NCBI GenBank assembly: GCA_035540955.1
Contig: DATLFP010000250.1
Span: forward strand, 1 to 19,155
Source: DATLFP01 sp035540955
Lineage (GTDB): Bacteria > Actinomycetota > Acidimicrobiia > Acidimicrobiales > CADCSY01
Length of the DNA stretch: 19,155 bases
Reading direction: 5' to 3'
Both the position numbers and the translations under genes were made by a program. A model generated the notes under the pieces. The model was not told the DNA's origin and did no database searches. It worked only from the letters and a program-made list of their open reading frames with translations. Positions within the stretch are counted from its first letter, which is position 1; the number at the start of each line of letters is the position of its first letter. Positions 6,342-13,213 of this stretch are shown piece after piece.

Positions 6342-8083
6342 CACCCCATTCTGGCGGCGAGGGAGAGGACGTAGCGGCGGATGCCGAGGGCGACACCGGC
6401 CACCAGCACGGCGGCCATGGCGGGCACGGCGGCGTCGGTGCCGGTGCGGGGCAGCTCACCGGTCGGGGTGCCGGAGGGCGTCCCGGTGGGGACACCCGTC
6501 GCCGCGACCGGCCGGAACTGCGAGGCGCTCGTCAGCTGGCCGACGGTGATCGTCGTCACCGACGTCAGGACGTCGAGACCGCCGAGGGCGACCTCGAGCT
6601 GACTCATGACCGTGGCGAGCGCTGGAACCGCAGTGGCGACCTCGCCGAGGAGGCCACCGACGGTGCCGTCGAGGTCGAGGGCGGCGCCGGTGAGGAGTGC
6701 CGGCGGCGTGATGCGGGCGGTCAGGGCGGTCACCGAGGCGGTGGCGGTGGCGTAGTCGCCCTCGCCGGCCACGAGCTCCTGGATGCTCAGGACCTCGACG
6801 TCGACCATGTCCGCCAGCTGGGCGTTGATCACGCCGAGCACGTCGCCGACCGCCTCGCTGATCGTCGCGCCGGCGGCGTCGAGCACGCTCGCCGTCGCCG
6901 TGAGGTCGAGACCGCTGACGCCGGGAACGGTGAGCTTGCCGACCTTGACCGAGCCGATGGTGCCGGTGACCTCGGCCACCGATCCCTCGACGGTCGAGAC
7001 GGCATCGGCGACGAGGCCGATCTCGATGCCCTGGACGGAGAGGAGCGACGTGGCGCCGAGCGTCTCGAGGATGCTGGTCAGCAGCGTGCCGACGACGGCG
7101 CGCAGGTCGTCGACGAGGTCTTCGACGGTGCCGGTGACCGCCTCGCAGCTCACCGGGAGCGCCTGCGCGGAGAGTCCGGGGATGGGCAGGGGCGGGACCC
7201 CGCCGCCGACGTCGCCGGCCCCACCGGTGATGTCGTCGATGATGTCGGTGGCGGAGTCGATCACATCGCCCGTGCCGGCGAGGCCGCCGACGGCGCCGAG
7301 CACGCCGTCGACCGTGTTGCACAGCTCGGTGGTGAGGGCGCCGGTCTCACCCGCGAGCGTGTCGAGCGCGGCGTCGACGGTGGCGATCACCTCGGCCGGA
7401 TCGGGGATGTCGGGAAGCGTGATGCCGAGGCCGGCGAGCAGGCCGAGGATGTCGTCGAGCGGGAGGCTGGCGAGGGAGAGTCCGGCGCCCTCGAGCACCG
7501 CGGCCAGGTTCAGCACCTCGATCGCCGGGATGGAGATGGAGCGGACGGCGCTCGAGTGCTCGTTCGTCGCCTTGGTGGCAAGGCTGACGGTGCCGCTCGG
7601 GATCGAGAGGAGGCCGCCGGCGACCGAGACGTTCGACAGCGCGGCGTCGAGGCCGGAGCGGGCACCGAGGGCGTCGACCACGGACGCGAGGCTGGCGCCG
7701 AGGGCGCCGGTGAACGCCGGGCTGTCGGGGAGATCGGGCTGGACGGACTTGCTGTCCTCCGCGCCCGAGGAGCTGGTGCCCACTGACGGGGTGGTGACGT
7801 TCAGCGCCGGCGCGGTCGCCGAGCTGATGGCCAGGGGTGTGAGGGAGGTCGACGACACCGAGGAGCCGTCAGCCGGGTCGATGGTGGAGCGGCCCTCGTC
7901 GGTGAGGACCTGGACCGACAGGATGCCGCCGCCCTCGCCGACGTCGACGCGCAGGAGGGTGGCGCCCACCGTCCCGGACCCGACGCCGTTCGCCTCGGCG
8001 GCCGCGGCGATGGGGGCGGACAGGGGGGCGATGGCGGCGACGATCGCCGCGGCCGCCGCCCCGAGCAGGCGCTTGGTGCGCAT
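6341..8083 (-). CDS. LPXTG-anchored surface protein, function unknown
   Basis: A 580-aa secreted protein. MRTKRLLGAAAAAIVAAIAPLS is a clear signal peptide, and the C-terminus has a sortase signal: LPRTG at 544-548, a hydrophobic stretch, then Arg-Arg with an unusually long 10-residue extension. The mature part is low in Lys and Cys, rich in Leu, Val, Gly, Ala, Asp and Thr, and full of amphipathic repeats such as DDILGLLAGLGITLPDIP; only two Cys are present (LCNTV and VSCEA) and may pair. I recognise no enzymatic motif; an adhesin or wall structural role is possible. ATG 8083 is chosen over an upstream in-frame start because GGGAG lies 7 nt before it and the signal peptide begins there. The open frame upstream to 8209 is probably not translated. 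It is coupled to the downstream lipoprotein gene through TGATG. Confidence 0.82.
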   Translation of the reverse strand: MRTKRLLGAAAAAIVAAIAPLSAPIAAAAEANGVGSGTVGATLLRVDVGEGGGILSVQVLTDEGRSTIDPADGSSVSSTSLTPLAISSATAPALNVTTPSVGTSSSGAEDSKSVQPDLPDSPAFTGALGASLASVVDALGARSGLDAALSNVSVAGGLLSIPSGTVSLATKATNEHSSAVRSISIPAIEVLNLAAVLEGAGLSLASLPLDDILGLLAGLGITLPDIPDPAEVIATVDAALDTLAGETGALTTELCNTVDGVLGAVGGLAGTGDVIDSATDIIDDITGGAGDVGGGVPPLPIPGLSAQALPVSCEAVTGTVEDLVDDLRAVVGTLLTSILETLGATSLLSVQGIEIGLVADAVSTVEGSVAEVTGTIGSVKVGKLTVPGVSGLDLTATASVLDAAGATISEAVGDVLGVINAQLADMVDVEVLSIQELVAGEGDYATATASVTALTARITPPALLTGAALDLDGTVGGLLGEVATAVPALATVMSQLEVALGGLDVLTSVTTITVGQLTSASQFRPVAATGVPTGTPSGTPTGELPRTGTDAAVPAMAAVLVAGVALGIRRYVLSLAARMG

Positions 8084-8185
8084 TTGGGTCTCCCGTTCGT
8101 GGTCGGTTCGTTCGGTCTCCGGCCACGTTGGGACAAATCGCCGCAAGGTTCCATGCCCCGAACGGGTCATTTCGCGCCCCATGGA

Positions 8186-8197
8186 CGGACTAGTCCG
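8186..8197. promoter_or_regulatory. 12-bp perfect palindrome CGGACTAGTCCG between divergent genes
   Basis: It lies in the 183-bp spacer between the leftward LPXTG gene and rightward lemA, about 55 bp before the lemA promoter box and 100 bp before the surface-protein start. A perfect 12-bp palindrome there fits a dimeric regulator site. A TTGACA at 8215-8220 lies nearby but is 32 nt from the only good -10 box, too far to be its -35. Confidence 0.35.
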
Positions 8198-8252
8198 GTC
8201 GAACCCCATCCCCGTTGACAGTGGGCGTTCGGGGGCGAGTGCCCGCCGTCGC

Positions 8253-8258
8253 TACCAT
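8253..8258 (+). promoter_or_regulatory. Leaderless -10 box for lemA
   Basis: TACCAT is followed by 8 nt and then the ATG at 8267; no Shine-Dalgarno sequence fits in between. Confidence 0.5.
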
Positions 8259-8266
8259 CGGGCTCG

Positions 8267-8821
8267 ATGCTCGCCCTCTGGATCGTGCTCGGCCTCGTGG
8301 TGCTGGTCGCCCTCTACCTGGTGTTCCTCTACAACGGCCTCGTCCGCATGCGGAACCGGATCGAGTCGGCGTGGGCGCAGATCGACGTCCAGCTCCGCCG
8401 GCGCTACGACCTCATCCCGAACCTGGTCGAGACGGTCAAGGGCTACGCCACCCACGAGCGCGACACGCTCGACTCGGTCACGCGGGCCCGGGCGGCGGCG
8501 GAGTCGGCAGAGGGGCCGGCGGAGCAGGCCGCGAAGGAGAACATGCTGACCCAGACGCTGCGATCGCTGTTCGCCGTCTCCGAGGCCTATCCCGATCTCA
8601 AGGCGAACACGAACTTCTTGTCTCTGCAGGAAGAGCTCTCCGCCACCGAGGGGCGCATCGCCTACGCCCGGCAGTACTACAACGACGCCGTCCAGCGCTA
8701 CAACACGAAGATCCAGTCGTTCCCGGCGGTGCTGCTGGCGGGAGCGATGCGGTTCCAGGAGCGCGAGTACTTCGAGGCCGACGGCGAGTCGCGCGGCCCG
8801 GTCGACGTCTCGTTCTCGTAG
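8267..8821 (+). CDS. lemA: LemA family protein
   Basis: A 184-aa protein with one N-terminal membrane helix (about residues 2-23) followed by the helical LemA domain. The family blocks are clear: YNGLVRMRNRIESAWAQIDVQLRRRYDLIPNLVETVKGYA at 22-61, then LFAVSEAYPDLKANTNFLSLQEEL and EGRIAYARQYYNDAVQRYN, with FPA near the end. LemA proteins are membrane-anchored with no defined biochemical activity and often sit beside M48 proteases or TPM-domain proteins. Here an HtpX-like protease starts 3 nt after the stop, so the two are almost certainly one operon and may act together in membrane-protein quality control. The start is set by the conserved N-terminus and the TACCAT box. Confidence 0.93.
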   Translation: MLALWIVLGLVVLVALYLVFLYNGLVRMRNRIESAWAQIDVQLRRRYDLIPNLVETVKGYATHERDTLDSVTRARAAAESAEGPAEQAAKENMLTQTLRSLFAVSEAYPDLKANTNFLSLQEELSATEGRIAYARQYYNDAVQRYNTKIQSFPAVLLAGAMRFQEREYFEADGESRGPVDVSFS

Positions 8822-8824
8822 CTC

Positions 8825-9751
8825 GTGTTCGATCAGGTCAGCACCAACAAGCGGCGGTCCGCGCTCCTCGTCGGGGGGTTCGTGGTGTTCGTCCTGGTGC
8901 TCGGCTGGGCCGTGCAGGCGCTCCTCGGGTTCGGGTGGGTTGCGCTCGTCGTGGCGGCGGCGATCGCCGTGGCCATGTCGTTCGGGGCGTATTGGAAGAG
9001 CGACGCCATCGCCCTGCGGATGAGCCATGCCCGCCCCGCCGACCCCGAGGAGCACGCCCGGCTCCACAACCTGGTCGAGGGGCTCTGCATCGCCGGGGGC
9101 CTGCCGAAGCCCCGGCTCTACATCGTCGACGACGAAGCCCCCAACGCCTTCGCCACCGGCCGCGACCCGAAGCACGCGGCCATCGCGGTGACGACCGGGC
9201 TCCTGGCGAAGCTCAACCGCGTGGAGCTCGAGGGCGTGCTCGCCCACGAGCTGGCCCACATCAAGAACTACGACATCCTCGTCTCGACGCTGGCGGTCAC
9301 CCTCGTGGGGATCGTGACCCTGCTCGCCGACTTCACCATGCGCTTCCTCTGGTGGGGCGGGCCCCGCCACCGGAACGACCGCAGCGGTGGTGGCGGCGGT
9401 CCGACGGCCGTCCTGGCGGTGCTCGGGCTGCTGCTGCTCCTCCTGTCGCCGGTGATCGGGCGGATCATGCAGGCGGCGGTGAGCAGGCGGCGCGAGTCCC
9501 TCGCCGACGTGAGCGGCGTCACCCTCACCCGCTACCCGCCCGGTCTGATCAGCGCGCTCGAGAAGCTGCGCGACGACCAGACGGTCGTCCACTCGGCCAG
9601 CCGTGCCACCGCCCACCTCTGGATCGAGTCGCCGATCGCGCGAACCGATGCCGAGCCGCATCACCGGCGAGGCGACTCGTCCCGGTTGAACCGGATGTTC
9701 GATACCCACCCACCGCTCGAGGAGCGCATCGCCGCGCTCCGAGAGCTCTAG
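8825..9751 (+). CDS. htpX: M48 family membrane metallopeptidase, HtpX-like
   Basis: A 308-aa integral membrane zinc protease. Two N-terminal membrane helices (about 12-30 and 35-55) precede the cytosolic-facing catalytic region. The zinc motif HELAH is at 141-145 in the usual context EGVLAHELAHIKNYD, and the third ligand is likely Glu224 in SRRRESLAD. PNAFATGRDPKHAAIAVTTGLL, just before the zinc site, is a strong M48B signature. Two further membrane helices (about 153-172 and 195-212) separate the zinc motif from the Glu. The C-terminal FDTHPPLEERIAALREL is also typical. The family degrades damaged membrane proteins. GTG 8825 lies 3 nt after the lemA stop, so expression is from the lemA promoter; a weak Shine-Dalgarno implies coupling. 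Confidence 0.92.
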   Translation: MFDQVSTNKRRSALLVGGFVVFVLVLGWAVQALLGFGWVALVVAAAIAVAMSFGAYWKSDAIALRMSHARPADPEEHARLHNLVEGLCIAGGLPKPRLYIVDDEAPNAFATGRDPKHAAIAVTTGLLAKLNRVELEGVLAHELAHIKNYDILVSTLAVTLVGIVTLLADFTMRFLWWGGPRHRNDRSGGGGGPTAVLAVLGLLLLLLSPVIGRIMQAAVSRRRESLADVSGVTLTRYPPGLISALEKLRDDQTVVHSASRATAHLWIESPIARTDAEPHHRRGDSSRLNRMFDTHPPLEERIAALREL

Positions 9752-9760
9752 GAGCGACCG

Positions 9761-10921
9761 ATGGCGTTCACCGACCGACTGCGCGACTTCGCGCGCAACC
9801 TCACCCGCAACCAGAAGATCCTGATCGGCGCCGGCATCGGGGTCGTGATCGTGCTGCTCGCCACGGTGCTGGCCCTGGCCGGCGGTGACGGAGGGGAGCC
9901 GGAGGCGGTCACGACCACCACGACGTCGACGACGCGGCCCCCCACCACCACCACGACGCTGCCGCCGGTGGCGCCGCTGACCGGCGTGCCCGAGCCGGAC
10001 GCGGCACGGCGGGACCGCCCGGCCCTCGTGGTCAAGGTCGACAACGTCCCGCAGGCCTTCGGCCTGCAGGAGGGCATCGACAACGCCGACGTCGTGTACG
10101 TCGAAGAGGTCGAGAACGGCGCCACCCGTCTGGCCGTCGTCTTCCACTCGAAGGACGACACGGTCGGCCCCGTCCGGTCGGCCCGGACCTCGGACCTCGA
10201 GATCGTCGGCAACCTCAACATGCCGTACTTCGCCTACTCCGGCGCCAACGGCGGTGTCCTGCGGCAGGTGCGAGCAGGGCCCGTCATCGACATGGGCGTG
10301 GACCGTGCCGAGGCGACCGCCGTCTACACCCGCAACCAGCGGGGCCGAGGACTCCACCGCTTCTTCTTCCCGACCGACGAGATGTACGACGTCGGCCGCG
10401 AGGGGGCGGGCACGCCGCCGGCGCTGTTCACGTACCGGACGGCGGGGGAGTCGGCGACCGGCGAGGAGGCTCTCGGCATCCGCATCGGCTACGGGGGCGG
10501 CGCCGCGACCGTCGTCAACTACGAGTGGGATCCCGCCGTGCGGGGCTGGAACCGGGCGCAGAACAACCGCGCCCATGTGATGGCCGACAGCGGCGCGCGG
10601 ATCGCCCCGAAGAACGTCGTCGTCCAGTTCACTCCCTACACGGCGTCGGAGTTCGTCGACGTGACCGGCTCCCGGTCGCCGGAGTCGCAGATGGTGGGCG
10701 AGGGTGACGCCTGGGTGTTCACCGACGGCAAGCTCATCCGGGGCCGCTGGTCGCGCCCGACCCGCGACGCCGTCACGGCCTTCACCGACGCGACGGGGAA
10801 TGTGATCGGCCTCACGCCAGGGCAGACCTTCGTCGAGCTGGTCCCGGCCACCGGGTCCTTCCTCGGCCAGGGGACCGTGACGATCCTCGATCCGGAGCCG
10901 GCCCCCGCGGGGGGCGCGTAA
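9761..10921 (+). CDS. Membrane-anchored DUF3048 (YerB-like) protein
   Basis: A 386-aa protein with a short basic N-terminus, one membrane helix (about 19-40), a Thr/Pro-rich linker (51-69) and a large extracellular DUF3048 domain. Family features: RPALVVKVDNVPQAFGLQEGIDNADVVYVEEVENGATRLAVVFHS near the start, GPVRSARTSDLEI, FAYSGANGGVLRQV, and in the second half NNRAHVMAD and GEGDAWVFTDGKLIRGRWSR. Related YerB proteins of Bacillus are lipoproteins; this one is anchored by a signal-anchor helix. Biochemical activity is not established. AGGAG 6 nt before ATG 9761 supports the start. The 9-bp gap from the protease gene suggests one transcript with lemA. Confidence 0.88.
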   Translation: MAFTDRLRDFARNLTRNQKILIGAGIGVVIVLLATVLALAGGDGGEPEAVTTTTTSTTRPPTTTTTLPPVAPLTGVPEPDAARRDRPALVVKVDNVPQAFGLQEGIDNADVVYVEEVENGATRLAVVFHSKDDTVGPVRSARTSDLEIVGNLNMPYFAYSGANGGVLRQVRAGPVIDMGVDRAEATAVYTRNQRGRGLHRFFFPTDEMYDVGREGAGTPPALFTYRTAGESATGEEALGIRIGYGGGAATVVNYEWDPAVRGWNRAQNNRAHVMADSGARIAPKNVVVQFTPYTASEFVDVTGSRSPESQMVGEGDAWVFTDGKLIRGRWSRPTRDAVTAFTDATGNVIGLTPGQTFVELVPATGSFLGQGTVTILDPEPAPAGGA

Positions 10922-10925
10922 CGAC

Positions 10926-10942
10926 TGCGGCGAGGTGCCGCA
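10926..10942 (+). terminator. Short GC hairpin between the DUF3048 gene and pdxS
   Basis: TGCGGC and GCCGCA form a perfect 6-bp stem with a GAGGT loop, 5 nt after the DUF3048 stop and 8 nt before the pdxS promoter box. There is no U-tract, so it is at best a weak or actinobacterial-type terminator. Confidence 0.35.
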
Positions 10943-10949
10943 TGGTCCG

Positions 10950-10955
10950 TAGACT
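10950..10955 (+). promoter_or_regulatory. Leaderless -10 box for pdxS
   Basis: TAGACT is followed by 8 nt and then ATG 10964. It argues against an in-frame TTG at 10955, which would begin on the last base of the promoter box. Confidence 0.5.
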
Positions 10956-10963
10956 TGGCGGCC

Positions 10964-11854
10964 ATGGGTGAGGTCACCAGCACGACCGGCACGTTCCGTG
11001 TGAAGCGCGGGCTCGCCGAGATGCTCAAGGGCGGCGTGATCATGGACGTCGTCGACGCCGCGCAGGCCAAGATCGCCGAGGATGCCGGGGCGGTCGCGGT
11101 GATGGCCCTCGAGCGGGTGCCCTCCGACATCCGACGCGATGGCGGCGTGGCCCGCATGAGCGACCCGTCGCTCATCGAGGGCATCCAGGCGGCGGTGACG
11201 ATCCCGGTGATGGCCAAGGCCCGCATCGGTCACTTCGTCGAAGCGCAGGTGCTCGAGTCCCTCGGTGTCGACTTCATCGACGAGTCCGAGGTGCTCACGC
11301 CGGCCGACGAGGCCCATCACATCGACAAGTGGCAGTTCACCGTCCCGTTCGTGTGCGGTGCGACCAACCTCGGTGAGGCGCTCCGGCGCATCAGCGAGGG
11401 TGCCGCGATGATCCGCTCGAAGGGCGAGGCCGGCACCGGCAACGTGGTCGAGGCCGTCCGCCACCTTCGGTCGATCCTCGGCGACATCCGCAAGATCGGC
11501 ACCGCCGACTCGGCGGAGATCTACGAGTGGGCCAAGCGACTGCAGGCGCCGGTGCCGCTCGTGCAGGAGCTGGCCGAGACCGGCGAGCTGCCCGTGCCGC
11601 TGTTCTGTGCGGGCGGCATCGCGACGCCGGCCGATGCCGCGCTCGTCATGCAGCTCGGCGCCCAAGCCAACTTCGTGGGATCCGGCATCTTCAAGAGCGA
11701 GAACCCCGAGCGCACCGCTCGGGCGATCGTGGAGGCCACCACCCACTTCCGCGACGCATCCATCCTCGCCAAGGTCTCGCGCGGCCTCGGTGACCCCATG
11801 AAGGGCCTGGAGATCGCGTCGCTCGAGACGAAGCTCGCCGAGCGGGGCTGGTAG
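10964..11854 (+). CDS. pdxS: Pyridoxal 5'-phosphate synthase lyase subunit PdxS
   Basis: A 296-aa (beta/alpha)8 synthase that makes PLP from ribose 5-phosphate, glyceraldehyde 3-phosphate and ammonia delivered by PdxT. Conserved blocks: FRVKRGLAEMLKGGVIMDVV with Asp28, ALERVPSDIRRDGGVARMSDP, PVMAKARIGHFVEAQ with the Schiff-base Lys85, and IRSKGEAGTGNVVEAVRH with the second active-site Lys153. FVGSGIFKSENP and KGLEI near the C-terminus also match. Length is normal. The ATG 10964 start gives MGEVTSTTGTF and is supported by the TAGACT box. It is followed after 21 bp by pdxT, then yebC, as in mycobacteria except that no tesB-like gene lies between. Confidence 0.97.
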   Translation: MGEVTSTTGTFRVKRGLAEMLKGGVIMDVVDAAQAKIAEDAGAVAVMALERVPSDIRRDGGVARMSDPSLIEGIQAAVTIPVMAKARIGHFVEAQVLESLGVDFIDESEVLTPADEAHHIDKWQFTVPFVCGATNLGEALRRISEGAAMIRSKGEAGTGNVVEAVRHLRSILGDIRKIGTADSAEIYEWAKRLQAPVPLVQELAETGELPVPLFCAGGIATPADAALVMQLGAQANFVGSGIFKSENPERTARAIVEATTHFRDASILAKVSRGLGDPMKGLEIASLETKLAERGW

Positions 11855-11875
11855 CGGTGCTGCAGAGGCCCCCAG

Positions 11876-12448
11876 GTGAGCAAGATCGGCGTGCTCTCGC
11901 TGCAGGGGGCCTACCGGCTCCACGCTGAGGTCCTCGACGCGCTCGGCGCCGAGCCGGTCGAGGTCCGCTCGCCGGCCTCGCTGGCCGCCGTCGATGGGCT
12001 GGTCATCCCGGGCGGCGAGTCGACGACGATGTCGTTCCTGCTCGACTCCTCCGGCCTCCGGGAGCCGCTGACCTCGGCGCTGCGCGCCGGACTCCCGGCG
12101 CTCGGCACCTGCGCCGGCATGATCCTGCTGGCCACGGAGGTGCTCGACGGTCGCCCCGATCAGGTCAGCCTGGGCGTCGTCGACATCACGGTGCGCCGCA
12201 ACGCGTTCGGTCGCCAGCGCGAGTCCTTCGAGGCGGCGCTCGACATCGACGGTCTCGACGGCGGGCCGTTCCCGGCGGTGTTCATCAGGGCCCCGTTCGT
12301 CGAGCGGGTGGGCCCGGGGGTCACGGTGGAGGCGACGGTCGACTCCCACCCGGTCCTGTGCCGGTCGGGCGCGGTGACGGTTTGCTCGTTCCACCCGGAG
12401 CTGAGCAACGATCTACGACTGCACCAGCGGTTCCTGGAGGACATGTGA
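11876..12448 (+). CDS. pdxT: Pyridoxal 5'-phosphate synthase glutaminase subunit PdxT
   Basis: A 190-aa class I glutamine amidotransferase that hydrolyses glutamine and channels ammonia to PdxS. The N-terminal IGVLSLQGAYRLHAEVL, oxyanion segment IPGGEST (45-51), nucleophile Cys79 in LGTCAGMI, RRNAFGRQRESFEA, and the His173/Glu175 pair in SFHPELSNDLRLHQRF complete the triad. GTG 11876 gives the canonical N-terminus. The stop overlaps the yebC start by one base (TGATG), so pdxS-pdxT-yebC is probably one transcript with coupled translation at this junction. Confidence 0.96.
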   Translation: MSKIGVLSLQGAYRLHAEVLDALGAEPVEVRSPASLAAVDGLVIPGGESTTMSFLLDSSGLREPLTSALRAGLPALGTCAGMILLATEVLDGRPDQVSLGVVDITVRRNAFGRQRESFEAALDIDGLDGGPFPAVFIRAPFVERVGPGVTVEATVDSHPVLCRSGAVTVCSFHPELSNDLRLHQRFLEDM

Positions 12449-13203
12449 TGTCGGGACACTCGAAGTGGGCGACGATCAAGCATCAGAAGGGCGCCAAGGA
12501 CAAGGCCCGCGGCAAGCTGTTCGCGAAGCTCATCCGCCAGGTCGAGGTGGCCGCCCGTGAGGGCGGCGGCGACCTCGACGCCAACGCCACGCTGCGGACC
12601 ATGTTCCAGAAGGCCCGGGACGCATCCGTGCCGATGGACACCATCGAGCGGGCGATCAAGCGGGGGACCGGCGAGCTCGAGGGGGTCCGCTACGAGCAGG
12701 TCGCGTACGAGGGCTACGCGCCGAACGGCGTCGCGGTCTACGTCGAGACCCTCACCGACAACCGCAACCGCACGGGAGCCGACATCCGGTCGCTCTTCTC
12801 CAAGCTCGGCGGGTCCCTGGCCGAGCCGGGCGCGGTGGCCTGGCAGTTCGAGCGCAAGGGCGTGGTGGTGCTGCCCAAGTCGGTCGGGGAGGACGACCTC
12901 ATGGCCGTGGTCCTCGATGCCGGCGCCGACGACCTGCTCGACGACGGCGACACCTGGCGGGTGGTCTGCGAGCCGTCGGCGCTGGCCGACGTGCGAGGGG
13001 CGCTCGAGGCGGCGGGCATCGCGTTCGACGCCGCCGATGCGAACATGCAGCCGACCACGGTGGTGGCGCTCGAGTCCGCCGAAGCCGCGAAGCAGGTGCT
13101 GCGCCTCATCGACGCGCTCGACGACCACGACGACGTGCAGCAGGTCTCGGCCAACTTCGACATCCCCGACACGATCCTCGCAATGGTGACGGTGGAGGCG
13201 TAG
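12448..13203 (+). CDS. yebC: YebC/TACO1 family protein
   Basis: A 251-aa YebC/PmpR family protein. MSGHSKWATIKHQKGAKDKARGKLFAKLIRQVEVAAREGGGD is the classic N-terminus; YEGYAPNGVAVYVETLTDNRNRT and the C-terminal DDVQQVSANFDIPD also match. The family includes proposed transcription factors and, more recently, ribosome-associated factors helping translation of proline stretches. ATG 12448 shares its A with the pdxT stop; a longer in-frame start at 12358 lies inside pdxT and is rejected. The final residues after FDIPD are of ordinary length, so the gene looks intact despite the mobile element starting right behind it. The TAG stop forms the first three bases of the integrase promoter box. Confidence 0.96.
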   Translation: MSGHSKWATIKHQKGAKDKARGKLFAKLIRQVEVAAREGGGDLDANATLRTMFQKARDASVPMDTIERAIKRGTGELEGVRYEQVAYEGYAPNGVAVYVETLTDNRNRTGADIRSLFSKLGGSLAEPGAVAWQFERKGVVVLPKSVGEDDLMAVVLDAGADDLLDDGDTWRVVCEPSALADVRGALEAAGIAFDAADANMQPTTVVALESAEAAKQVLRLIDALDDHDDVQQVSANFDIPDTILAMVTVEA

Positions 13204-13206
13204 AGT
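13201..13206 (+). promoter_or_regulatory. Leaderless -10 box for the integrase, overlapping the yebC stop
   Basis: TAGAGT begins with the yebC stop codon TAG and is followed by 7 nt and then GTG 13214. If the element boundary is at or before this point, the left junction supplies the integrase promoter. Confidence 0.45.
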
Positions 13207-13213
13207 CGGTGGC

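Noticed and set aside
8215..8243. Sigma-70 promoter from TTGACA at 8215
   Set aside because: No -10 box at 16-18 nt; the only good hexamer, TACCAT, is 32 nt downstream and is better explained as a stand-alone leaderless box.
10955..10963. TTG start for pdxS giving three extra residues
   Set aside because: The TTG begins on the last base of the TAGACT box; ATG 10964 gives the normal N-terminus.
8252..12394. A 1380-codon open frame on the minus strand
   Set aside because: It lies antisense to lemA, htpX, the DUF3048 gene, pdxS and pdxT, all with clear family motifs; its translation is Arg/His/Gly/Asp-rich filler typical of antisense frames in high-GC DNA.
12358..12447. Longer start for yebC
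   Set aside because: It would lie within pdxT and add a non-homologous extension before the canonical MSGHSKW.
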